64,000 nt of DNA from Poecilobothrus nobilitatus (Eukaryota; Arthropoda; Insecta; Diptera; Dolichopodidae): positions 95,151,207 through 95,215,206 of the forward strand of contig OX352772.1 in NCBI GenBank assembly GCA_947095535.1. The letters run 5' to 3'. Below, piece by piece: positions 51,984 through 62,792 of the stretch (position 1 is its first letter; each line of letters opens with the position of its first letter). A program made the position numbers and the translations under genes. The notes below the pieces were generated by a model. The model saw nothing but the letters and a program-made list of their open reading frames with translations, did no database searches and was not told the DNA's origin.

Positions 51984-53101
51984 TATGTGTTTACGTATAC
52001 GTTAGGATTTTTATCAATTTCGATATTGGCATCGAATTCTGCAGAGAATTCTGCAAATACAATCCATGTTAATTTTGAATTTAATGGCGCACTGAGTCTA
52101 ATAACCTCTGACATGTATCAGTTCCCGAGCCGTCTGGCGATTAATCAAAAGCTAGTATTATATAACCTTTTGAAAAAAGTTCTTTTGAAATTTGATGACC
52201 TTTATCAGAGTGATGTATGCCAGTTTCACTGAATAATGTTAAATATGCACGAAAATTTACCTACTACACCAAACTCTGATATTAGAACAAGTCACAAGGC
52301 ACTACATTCACATATAATTGAAATCGTGTGAGATTTTGATGATCGAAATGGTATGGATTTTTCGATCTTTTACCATTACAATTTTCATTATTAACCATAC
52401 AATCATACCATACATAACCATAACCATACAATTTTTAAATAACTTTCATCGCTATTGTTAAAGAAAATATAAAAATTTTGTTTCTCTAATGCTAAAGAAA
52501 TGCGAATGTCAACATTATTTAAAAGTAATTTGGAAATATTGAAGAAAGCTACATGTAATTTTTCCATTAATTCTACTATTGCAGAATTGTTGTATGAGTT
52601 TTGTCTTGATTTAGAACCAGAATTGTTGAAATCATTGACATGTGGTTTATCTAATTCGCAACCAGATGCTTCCAGAAGTGTTTGACTGGCATCTGTACCA
52701 TAATTTAGTAAAGTAGTTATGTATGCTTTATAATGGTATAATGAATCTGAAGGAGTGATGTTTTTTCCGTTTAGAGTTACATTACATTGTTTAATTAAAG
52801 AGTGTAATAAATTATTTACAACACTAGGCTGTGGAGCTGCCCTTGCTTCAGTTGCGGTTTCTATTTTATCGGTTGCACTCCAAAGTGATCCATCTTTTTT
52901 TAATATTTGAACTTTAAACTTTATATAGGTACTGTATAAATCTCGATATGTATCTCCATTCGCAAGTGAAAATAATTCAATGGTTGACGGCGATGCCTCT
53001 AAAGAAAGTAAAGGATTATATGCTACCTCTTCTGAACGCAAAATACTTGTTTGTACGGGTAAGGATGCAAAAAGATCAAGTTCAGATTTCATACATTCCA
53101 T
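51984..53101 (-). pseudogene. Major capsid protein (C copy)
   Basis: The start is well preserved: MECMKSELDLFASLPVQTSI, NGDTYRDLYSTYIKFKVQIL, SVVNNLLHSLIKQCNV and LNGKNITPSDSLYHYKAYI (frame 53101-52403). Then the frame is lost near 52440, and a large part of the middle is deleted. Fragments of the C-terminus with PNSDIRTSHK-like and DANIEID-like phrases continue to 51984. It complements the C-terminal half present at 24150-24773. Confidence 0.82.
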
Positions 53102-53153
53102 CTTTAATTGAATATATTGGAGGTTTTACTTTGCTTTTTTCGTCGTTTCGACT

Positions 53154-53882
53154 TCAAATGTGTCTTTTAAAAACAGCTTGTCTTTTTATAGCTTTTTGTC
53201 TTTTTATAGCTGCTTGTCTTCCACCATACATCGAATGCAGTTGGTTAACTACTGATTTCCGTAATTTTTTTTCAAATTCAATATTTGTAGGTATTCTACA
53301 ATTTTCTATGTTGATAGCTCTCAACGGCCGCTCTTTCCTACTTCCAAACACAGATGATTGAACTATATCTGAATAAATCATCACCATTCCATTCAATTCA
53401 TTTTATTATTAGCAACACCTAATTTGAATAGTTCAGGTAATTTTGTTTTGAAATTTTTTATATTTCTTTTCTGTTGAAATAATTCAGTTAGTAATGTTTT
53501 ACATTATAGCTTTGATTAACTTTTATATAGAAACTGTCTTCGTCAAAAGTCTGCGATATTCGAATTAAATCTCCTCGGTTAGATTCTGACACTTTTTTAA
53601 ATATTACATCATCATAATTTTTAGGGGTAGAGATATATGTAAAAACTTCATTAAAAAATTCTTTGAAAACTTGATTTCGAGTAAACCTGGGGTTAAGAGT
53701 TCTATTTTTAATTAGCGTTGGCAAAAAATTAAACTTCCAATCATCCAAATGTAATTCCGAATCGTCATATGAATAATATGTGTAGCCTATAGATTTGGTT
53801 ACTTTAATTTTTTCGAGAGGTTTTTCAATGTTTCCTACATAAACATTATACTGTCCAATATTGATAAAAACACATTTCTCTT
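53154..53882 (-). pseudogene. Penton-like C-terminus fused by deletion to RGxG-protein tail
   Basis: Reading the minus strand: DWKFNFLPTLIKN (53748), FTRNQVFKEFFNEVF, KTKLPELFKLG, then after a frame change NGMVMIYSDIVQSSVFG and IPTNIEFEKKLRKSVVNQLH. IPTNIE belongs to the penton-like gene, whereas KLRKSVVNQLHSMYGG belongs to the basic tail of the RGxG/FFGGLF protein. A deletion at about 53275 joined them in frame. The N-terminal FYVTL start is missing. Confidence 0.65.
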
Positions 53883-54160
53883 TGTTAATATCTTCTGTTT
53901 GTAGGAAATATCACCACTTGGTGTTTCAAACATTCGATAATCAGAGCTTAGAGATGGTCTTTCGACTATTTTTTCATCTTTCAACATTTCAGTTTGAGCC
54001 AATTTTTTAATTTCAATGGTTTTAATTTTTGTCATATAAAACTTTTTTCATTTTTTGATCCGACAAATCCAAGTTTTTATCATCTTGAAATAATTTACTA
54101 AATTTTGAAAATATTTGTGGTGACATAACAATCATTCGCTGCATTATATCTTACTGAGAA
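53835..54160 (-). pseudogene. 19K-like conserved protein fragment (C copy)
   Basis: Fragments MSPQIFSKFSKLFQDDKNLD (about 54140) and SSDYRMFETPSGDISYKQKI match MIILKPEIYEKM and IFETDTGDI of the gene at 18713-19399. Much of the middle is missing. Confidence 0.5.
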
Positions 54161-54169
54161 GTTTTCCAA

Positions 54170-54473
54170 TTACACCAGATATAGTACCTACATTAATAGG
54201 TAAAAATCCTCCATGTTAAATTAATATTTTTCGATTAGCTTTTATATCTTTTTGTGGACACGCTAAGAGTCTCAATGGTTTTTTATGTTTTTTTAATTTT
54301 ATTTTTTGTGATGGTGATATTTTATTGTTCCCGTTTAACACATTAATTGCAATTTCAGCAATAGTTTTTATTATATCATCATCACAATATTTTAGAATAT
54401 AATTACGAAAATACTTCTTGCTGCATTTTTCTAGTACATGTAACATATGTCGGTTTTTCTTCAACCGTTTCAT
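54170..54473 (-). pseudogene. Small basic Polinton protein (C copy)
   Basis: MKRLKKNRHMLHVLEKCSKK through KLKKHKKPLRLL to a stop at 54216, with the hydrophobic Gly-rich tail readable beyond (GFLPINVG-like). Homologue of 18393-18716, again overlapping the end of the ATPase region. Confidence 0.6.
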
Positions 54474-54485
54474 ATTTTAGGCAAA

Positions 54486-55125
54486 TGTTTAAATTTTTGG
54501 TAGCACAAAAATAAACGTAATATTCCTCTGAGAATATGTTGGTTCTAATTCGAAACAAATCATTAATGTCTTATGTTAAAGCTAATACAATATAACCATG
54601 TGGGCTTGATTCATTCATTGTTCATTCATTATATACCCCCAGAAAGCCTTTAATATTTTCCGAATATAGTTGTCTAGCTAGAGGAAAAATCTGTGATTTG
54701 TCTCGAAGGTTTTTAAAAAGTACCAAATATTTACAATTTAATGAAATATCTCGTGAGGATTTCCCCTGATTAAAAATGTTTTGCGTTAATAATATAATAG
54801 ACAAATTGCGGTGGTGCGAACCTTTAGAAAAAGGTTCACATACTTGTTTGTTTGCTGAATCTAACATTAAATCATCTAAAACAATTAACGTAGGTTTATT
54901 TTCATTTTCACTAAGCTCTTCCTAAATGCCGGTATAAAAATCTATATCAGGGAAATCCATATTTCTAGGAACAGCAGAAATTTCTGGGTTACACCATTTT
55001 ATTTTTTCAATTTTGGGATGTATCAATCTTGTAATATTTTTGATCAAGTTGCATACAAATGTAGTTTTCCCACATCCAGATGGTCCCGCAACCATCATTG
55101 TAAATGGATGATTAAAATATATCAT
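54486..55125 (-). pseudogene. Polinton C packaging ATPase
   Basis: The start MIYFNHPFTMMVAGPSGCGK has an intact Walker A (GPSGCGKTTF). Walker B reads TLIVLDDLML. The sensor-like LLTQNIFNQGKSSRDI block and LFKNLRDKSQIFPLARQLY follow. One stop after FYTGI (54920) and another at NE (54622) break it. It heads the minus-strand virion gene block and diverges from the integrase with 97 nt between starts. Confidence 0.87.
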
Positions 55126-55180
55126 TATCGGTTCGCGTTTTAAAAGTCATTGGAAGGTAATTAGATTTGTTCTTCAAATA

Positions 55181-55188
55181 TATAAAAG
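55181..55188 (+). promoter_or_regulatory. TATA box of the Polinton C integrase
   Basis: TATAAAAG in the divergent spacer, 42 nt before the ATG at 55223. Confidence 0.5.
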
Positions 55189-55222
55189 CCTAAACGTGTA
55201 TATCTAATTCTCATTTTAAAAT

Positions 55223-56405
55223 ATGGAGGTGAAAGAAGTGGAAGAATTTTTAAAATCATATTCCTCTATCTTTTTAAATGAGCATAAGCAACGTATTTTT
55301 CACATGTATAAATACGTTAAAGAATTTTACAAAACAGAAAAATTTACATCAATATACGAAACTCATTTTGCTCTTTGTCCTTGGGCTTATGACAACTTGT
55401 CATTTCGACAAGATACATGTAACTGTTGCTCTATAGAAAATTATAAAATAGAATTGAAAAATCTGATTAAATGGTACAAGCATAATGTCAAGGCACAAAT
55501 AGTATCGGAAATACATAGACCAGCGAGATGAAACTTTCGTCGAAGAAAATTTATTCAAAAAGGTTTAACATGGCATATCGATTTAGTAGAAATGATTCCA
55601 TATGCAAAGTATAACAAAGGAAATAAATATTTATTAACTGTAATAAACACTTTTTCGAAGTATGCTTATGCTGAGCCAATTAAAACTAAAAATGCTAATA
55701 ACGTTTTGCTTGGCATGCAAAACATTTTTAAACGTGCTGGATACACCCAAAAAAATATTCAATCTGATCAAGGAAAAGAGTTTTTCAACAAAGAATTTAG
55801 AAAATTTATGGAAAGAAAAAATATTAATCATTATCATACATATTCTGAAATGAAAGCATTCAAAGTAGGACATTTTAACCGGACTTTAAAAAATTCAATG
55901 TAGAAACAGTTTAGTTTTCAGGGTAATTATAAATGGATATCTATTTTACCCTCACTTATTGAGAAATACAACTCAACATATCATCGTACAATTAAACTTC
56001 AACCAAAAAATGTTAGAAAGAAAAACGAAAAATTACTATTAAAAACTGTCTACAGTAAGTTAAAAGTGTTTCGCAAAGCAAAATATAAAGTTGGAGATTA
56101 TGGTCGTATAAACAAATTTAAAAATATTTTTGCAAAAGGTTATCAACCCAACTGGTCAACAGAAATATTTACAATTGCAAAAATTAAAAGAACTGATCCA
56201 ATAACATACAATTTACTTGATTACACAAATAATCCAATAACCGGTTCTTTTTATGAACCTGAATAACACCAGTTACAAATCCACATGTCTATCTTGTAGA
56301 AAAAATATTAAAAAAAAAAGGAAATCAAGTTTTAGTTAGATGGCTTGGTTTTGATAAAAAGCATGATTCATGGATAAATAAAGAATATATTAAATATATT
56401 ACTTA
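55223..56405 (+). pseudogene. Polinton C integrase with chromodomain, catalytic Glu lost
   Basis: It starts MEVKEVEEFLKSYSSIF. An N-terminal region with a Cys cluster (CPWAY...CNCC) leads to AQIVSEIHRPAR and a TGA. The core has Asp in WHIDLVEM and Asp in QSDQGKEF, but the position of the third residue reads FKVGHFN: SIVERFN has become FKVGHFN, Glu to Gly. Later stops follow (TAG after KNSM). The C-terminus has YKVGDYGRI, YQPNWSTEIF and, in a third frame, a chromodomain (VLVRWLGF, HDSWIN). Dead copy. Confidence 0.87.
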
Positions 56406-56874
56406 ATACTCTACGCATATTTAAAATACTTTAATTTTTTTATTTATACATTTTACTTTCGCTTTTTTATTTTAGTAAAGTTAATAATATTATTTTAATA
56501 AAATACATTTATCACAAAACGCTTTTTTTCATTTTGCATATGTACTTAATTCTGTATTCAAATCAAGTTCATGATTAAGTTCATTAGTTATTTTAGTCAC
56601 GATTTTATAAATACAACCGCAGTAAATACACCTGTTTCATGTTTTATATCAAAAAAGAATTAAAATAGCTTGAAATAATCAAGTTAATGTGCATATAATT
56701 AACATTTTTTCATTTTTATTGCAAAACCATAAACATTCACTACATACAATAGGATATTTTTGATAATTTGATAACACTACATCTTTCCAATATAATATGT
56801 ATAGTCTATTCAAAATCTAAGATCGTTGATACATGCTCCCAATAACTTCGGCGGGGTTCGCTTCGGTCCTCGCT
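56406..56874. other. Non-coding stretch before right TIR
   Basis: AT-rich, no gene; the GC-richer phrase CGGCGGGGTTCGCTTCGGTCC at 56850-56870 borders the TIR. Confidence 0.45.
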
Positions 56875-57326
56875 AAAGCCAAAGAGCCCCTTTTCAATAA
56901 TACTACCAAAGCACTAATTCCTTCAAATTTTTTTAATATTCAAATTTTCCATTTTGAGATCCTAAATCTCCGAACTTGGCCCCTTTGATCTTATTCCAAT
57001 TCTTCGAACCTGCCGAATTCCCAACTTTCCTTTTTCCAAACCTCTAAACATGCTGAAGCTTCTACGCTTATAACATCGTACCAAAGGCTTAAACCCCCTA
57101 CCCTTAAAACTTTTTAAACCCACTTAATAATTTAATTTTTAAATTTCATAACACATATTTACTCACTCCAAACCTAAATTCAAATCCACAACCCTTCATT
57201 CAATCAAATAATATATATTTTTATTCCGTTATTTCAATTACCTTTTTAACAACAAACAATAAATTTTTTCATATAAAAAACTTTCGCCTTACGCTGTTGT
57301 GCCAGAATAGGCATATTCTATCTACT
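56875..57326 (-). repeat. Polinton C right TIR
   Basis: Inverted copy of 44286-44933 without the SINE, ending TCTACT at 57326 (AGTAGATA inward). Confidence 0.88.
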
Positions 57327-57332
57327 GTGTTA
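57327..57332. repeat. Right 6-bp target site of Polinton C
   Basis: GTGTTA, 5 of 6 identical with GTATTA at 44280-44285. Confidence 0.8.
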
Positions 57333-58684
57333 TGATAGCTGTTTTTAATGAATTTGGAAAAGTATTTGATTGAAGTGCACTACTAATAAGGGTAATTAAA
57401 GCAAAAGCTAAACGTTCCGAAAACTGTTTTATTAATTTAGTTGAAATTTTATCTTATCCAGTAGCAGCTGCCGAATTCAGACATTGAATAATTTTAGTTA
57501 TTTCTTCTACGTTAGTAGAAAAAAGGTCAACATTGGTATGGATATTTCTTCTGAATTTGTTCATATAACTAAGATCTATGCTATCAATTGGAACTGATTT
57601 CTTTCGTAATATTTGTAAAATATTCATTGAACGTATTAGCAATTTGATTTTCATGTTCCAGTATCATAGAGTTATAATGTATTACCTTAATTTTTTGGTT
57701 GGCAATAGAGATATTAGAATTAAACATAATGTGTTTATAGCAATCCCAAAGCTTCTTACTATTTTTGGAGTTAATAAGAACCATATTAGAATAAAAAATT
57801 TTCTTTGCTTCGATTAACTATTAAAATTTTAACTCTGAGTTTGTATTTTTTGTATAACGCTTCCGTATGGGAATCATCTGGATACTTTCTTTTTAAACTT
57901 AAACAGTGAGTCTATTATTTTCATTTCATTTAAGATTTCTTGAGTAATCCCAGCTTTTTTCTCCTTATTCTTTTTTAAGGGAATAATTTGGGTGTTAATT
58001 TTTATAATATCTTTCAGTTTATAAACTAAGTCGTCAAAACTTACAACGAAAGGCAATTTTTCATTCCAAAAATAATTCCTATACTATTATAATTTAGAAT
58101 CGTTTTATAAGTGGTTTTTTTCTCGATCATTGGGTTTTGATTGATACTTATAAAAAACATTTGATGATCAGATAAACACGAATTTAGAATATGAAACCAG
58201 TAATTACTTTGAATAATGAAATGTTCAATAATGGTCTTTGAGTTCCTACCAAATACTAGTAGCGAATTCTGGTTCAAGCTTACTACTAATAAGGAACCCA
58301 TTGCTTAACAGTGTATTTGAGTATAGTTTTTTTCAGATTTTTCTGTATTTAGTAAGTTTAAATTAATAGCACATAGAATCAGACTTTTTTTGTATTGCGA
58401 TGTTATATAATTTATCTTATCAATAAAATAATCAATAGAGGTTTCATGTGCTCTATATATGCCAAAAATATTAATTAGTTCTGTTTCGTTAGTTGAACTC
58501 CTAGAATGTTACTTTTTTGAAATTCTTCACCGTATATTTGGTAACTATTTATATCATTTTTAACATAAACGACAACCCCACCAAATGAATTATCTCTATT
58601 GACAAAGTAAGCATTATACCCTTCAATATTATAGAGTTTATTTTCTTAGACATATAACCAGATTTCAGTAACTAAAATTATCAT
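57333..58684 (-). pseudogene. LINE-e endonuclease and linker, right part
   Basis: From about 58684 the minus strand reads LVTEIWL, IEGYNAYFVNRDNSFGGVVV, then (in pieces) an SDHQMFF box (58180), the linker KKAGITQEILNEM, KNSKKLWDCYKHIMFN, the CLNSAAATG block and NSLKTAIIT up to the Polinton C site. The reading frame joins to KGGVATDCSNYRPIS at 44285 when the element is taken out. Several frameshifts and stops. Confidence 0.82.
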
Positions 58685-58689
58685 ATCTT

Positions 58690-59010
58690 AAATATTCAAC
58701 TAACACATAAGAAGAACTAAGAAGCAACATAGGAAATGATTTAAACATAATAGAGGTTTGGATTACAAAACACAAATTAAGCCTAAATACTAAAAAAATA
58801 AAAATGCTTCTATTAGGCAACAAACTATATGGTACGGAAAAGTTCTATTATAAATCTAAAGAAATAGAAACCGTAAATAGTTTTAACTACCTGTGGTTGG
58901 TAATTGATAAAAAGTTGAAATGGTCTGAACACGTACCACATGTTATTAATAAAATATCGCCAATGCTATTTCCATTACGTAGATTACGTAAATTTTTATC
59001 CATAGACGCA
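58690..59010 (+). pseudogene. LINE-d RT, right part
   Basis: The plus strand reads YSTNT, stop, EELRSNIGNDLNIIEVW, KLSLNTKKIKMLLLGNK, NSFNYLWLVIDKKLKWSEH and LRRLRKFLSIDAS. It continues the RT that stopped after DDAVLF at 43067. At 59011 it is cut by the Polinton B terminus. Confidence 0.8.
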
Positions 59011-59307
59011 AGTAGGTATAGGGGCACTTTGGCATGGGAAAAAATAAGCCCATATCGCACGGCCTAGTTTTTAATAAACCATATCGCACGCCCACGCAAA
59101 TTAACCTACATTTGAATGGCCTTGAGTTATAGAGAAACCGGAAGTGTTGTGACCTGGATTCTGTTAGAAGTTGGGGTAAAACAAGTCTTTTAGAGCTCTT
59201 TGATTGTATATTATAATAGGTCAACATGAAAATAGTTAGCAAAACTATTTTATGTAAATAATAATACACGTGTTATTTAATGTTGGTGAACTAATGTTGG
59301 TGAACTA

Positions 59308-59507
59308 NNNNNNNNNNNNNNNNNNNNNNNNNNNNNNNNNNNNNNNNNNNNNNNNNNNNNNNNNNNNNNNNNNNNNNNNNNNNNNNNNNNNNNNNNNNNN
59401 NNNNNNNNNNNNNNNNNNNNNNNNNNNNNNNNNNNNNNNNNNNNNNNNNNNNNNNNNNNNNNNNNNNNNNNNNNNNNNNNNNNNNNNNNNNNNNNNNNNN
59501 NNNNNNN
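59308..59507. other. Assembly gap, 200 N
   Basis: Exactly 200 N; a round number suggests a placeholder, so true spacing is unknown. It is bordered on the left by a repeated TGTTGGTGAACTA. Confidence 0.99.
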
Positions 59508-59538
59508 AAGCGAGTCAATACAAAAAAAAAAATAAAAA

Positions 59539-62500
59539 ATGTCAAAAAAAATTTTATTAGAAAGATTTTTTAATCATTCACCGGAGATAGAATCAATTCC
59601 GTATAGGATTGAAAGTGATTCAGCAACAGTAGTCAAACGTTTTAACGTACGCGGACGTAAAGTCAAGTTTATAATTAATTCAGTTCCTAATAACGTAGAA
59701 CCGGTTAACTGGATAAAAAACGCATTGTATAAAATAATTCAAGATGTTACAACTGATTTGCACCCCCTAGATAAGGTAGGATTAATATTCTGTGGAGAAA
59801 GCTTTCAACAACATGGTCCTGGATGGCTAAGTTTTAGAAATGCAGGCGATCTAACATTTTCTGATGTATGGGAAATGATATCAAAAATTTTTCAAAGTAA
59901 TTCTGAAGGTAACTACTAGATAAATACTTCATTATTATTTTTATTATTAATACTTTTATTTTGTTTTTATGTTACAGATTTAAGCACAGATACATTTTGT
60001 CTTTCAGTTACTTCTGTAAGGCTACCATTTGGGGGAGGAAGATCACAAAAATATTCATCATATGATGAGGAAAGCTTAAAGCGAAAGGAAATAATTTGCA
60101 TTAAAAACAAAAACAATTTATGTCTACCTTTAGGCCTTAATTGTGGCAATATCAGAAACTAAAAATGATAAGAACTACAAACACAAAATTTGTAATGATA
60201 CAGGAAAATTACAAACTTTAAAAGCTATCGAACTAACTAATAGACGTTGTCCTCGTCATATTTTTGTGGAACATGTAAATTTAGGAGAAGAGGAATTAAA
60301 GAGGGGAATATTATAGAGCAATTTCTGATGTACATAATGGAGATAAGAAAAGAATTCAAACCTGTCGTGGTAATAGCGCATAATGGACAATCTTTTGACC
60401 ATCAATTTATTTTAAATATTATATTAGAAAAAATTTCTTTAAAAACTAAACTAATTATGCGAGGTTCAAAAATTATCATGATGTTATTAGATAACATAAA
60501 ATTTATAGACTCCATTAATTACTTTGCAATGGTATTATCAAAATTACCAAAGGCTTTTGATTTGCAAATTGATTTGAAAAAAGGATATTTCCCGCATCTC
60601 TTCAATACAACGGAAAATAAAAATTATATTGGTCCATTACCACCTGTTGAATATTATACCCAAAATACCATAAAAACTAACGAACGTGAAGTATTTCTGA
60701 AATGGTATGAAGATCACAAAAATGATAAATTCTATATGAAAAATGATATTGTAAAATATTGTATAAACGACGTAGCAATACTAACGCAATCATGTTTAAA
60801 ATTCAGAGAATTTTTTTCTTAGAGAATGTAACGTTGAACCTTTTCTAGAGGCTACAACTATAGCGTCTGCTTGCAATCTTGTATTTAGACGTAAATTTTT
60901 AAAAACAGATACGATTGGTTTAATACCCAAAAGCGGGTATAGGTATTCAGATAACCAATCAAAGGCAGCTATTCAATGGTTGGTTTGGGAGGAGGAAAAA
61001 CGGAATATTAACATTAGACATGCTGCCAAACAAAAAGAAGCTGTCGTAGCCAGTGTAAAAGTTGAATTTTATGGATGTTATTATCACGGTCATCCTAACT
61101 GTTTTCCACGTAATCGTAATTCATATTTATATGATGATAAAAATGATACAATGAATGAACGATATGATAGAACTATTAGAAAATCTGATAGGTTGAAAAG
61201 ATTAGATTACAATGTAATTGAAATGTGGGAATGTGATTTTTATTCTCAAATAAGTAAAAGCAAAATGAATTACTTAAATAACCATCCATTAGTACAACTT
61301 TCACCATTAAAACCTCGGGATTCTTTTTATGGTGGTCGTACAGATAATGTTTACAACTACTACAAATGTAAAAAAGGAGGAAAAATAAAATATATAGATA
61401 TTTGTTCTTTATATCCATGGGTTTGCAAATATGGAAAATTTCCTGTTGGTCATCCAGATGTTTATGTAGGAAACGTTAATTGTACTAAACAAAATTTAAA
61501 AGATTTGAATGGACTTATAAAATGTAAAATTTTACCACCAGAAAATCTTATACATCCAGTATTACCTGTAAAACAAAACAACAAATTAATGTTTTCCTTA
61601 TGTCGCACATGTAGTGAGGAAAAAAACCTAAATGAATTTTGTTTACATAATGATAACGAAAGAGCTTTACTTGGAACATGGATTATTGATGAAGTGTTAA
61701 AAGCTCTTGAATTGAAATATAAAATATTAGAAATTCATGAAATATGGAGTTACAACATATGTCAATACAATGGTGTAACAAAAACAGATGGTCTTTTCAC
61801 ACAAATGATGAACAAATTTTTAAAAATAAAACAACAGGCATCGGGATGGCCTAGTAACTGTATAACAAAGGAAGAGAAAGAAAAGTATATAACGGATTTT
61901 CTTAGAAATGAAAATATTCAACTAGAATTTAATGAAATTATTAATAATCAGGGACTACGATCCTTTGCAAAATTAATGCTTAATTCTTTTTGGGGTAAAT
62001 TTGGACGGAGAGAAAACTTACAAAAAACAATAATTATTAATCAACCTAAGGATTTATATGACATGTTAACAAATCCGTCTATAGATGTTTGTGGTATTCT
62101 TCCAGTAAGTGAGGAAAACATTATAGTTAATTGGCAGTACAAAGAAGAAGCAGGTGAATCATTATCTACTGTAAATGTGTGTATTGCAGCTTACACAACT
62201 ACTCAAGCACGTTTAAAATTATATAGCTATTTAGAAAAACTAAATGATAGAGTTTTATATTATGACACTGATTCCGTAATATATATAAGTCGTACAGGAG
62301 AATATGAACCCCAAACAGAGATTTTATAGGAGATATGACCGATGAACTAGAATGTTATGGTGTTGGAAGTTACATTACAGAATTTGTAAGTGGAGGCCCT
62401 AAAAACTATGCATATAAAGTTCACAGTACGAAAGACAATGAAGAAAAACTAGTTTGTAAAGTTAAAGGAATTTGTTTAAACTATACAGCCTCCCAAAAAA

Positions 62501-62712
62501 TTAATTTTAATACAATTAAAGAAGCGGTGCTAAATGTGAAGGAAGACAACGATATATACATACTTTCACAAAATATTCGACGTAATAAAGAGCATAAAGT
62601 TATCACAGTTCCTGAAATAAGAAAATATCAAACTAGGTTAGAAAAACGTAAATTTATGGAAGATGGTAGTTCATTTCCCTATGGATATAAAAGATCTAAT
62701 GTTAATAATTAA
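59539..62712 (+). pseudogene. Polinton B DNA polymerase B, two exons, frameshifted
   Basis: Exon 1 (59539-59908, MSKKILLERFFNHSPEIESI...) ends in codon phase 1. A 69-nt GT-AG intron (59909-59977) is followed by LSTDTFCLSVTSVRLPFGGG in phase. The N-terminal phrase NNLCLP is then frameshifted, and a deletion near 60240 removes the Cys-rich block and Exo I. Exo II (VVIAHNGQSFDHQF, 60371), FYGGRTDNVYNYY, motif A KYIDICSLYPWV, motif B LMLNSFWGKFG and motif C YYDTDSVIYI are intact in a 449-residue frame (60980-62329). Frameshifts at about 60820 and 62330 remain. Protein-primed replication of the element is the family role. Confidence 0.9.
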
Positions 62713-62792
62713 TTAGAAATATAATGTTTAAATTTTTATTTAAAAATTTTAGTATAAATAACACAAATAAATATCAAATATGTTCAAATTTA

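Larger units (their letters stand above)
44286..57326. mobile_element. Polinton/Maverick C, complete, 13.0 kb
   Basis: Both ends begin AGTAGATAGAATATGCC (left at 44286, right reverse-complemented ending at 57326) and have inverted repeats of about 450 bp. A 6-bp target duplication flanks it. Gene order from the left: FLPxRFSK (+), PolB (+), DLQ gene (+), then on the minus strand the 193-aa protein, protease, MCP, penton/RGxG remnants, 19K-like, basic protein and ATPase, and finally integrase (+). All genes carry damage. It is inserted in LINE-e. Confidence 0.9.
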
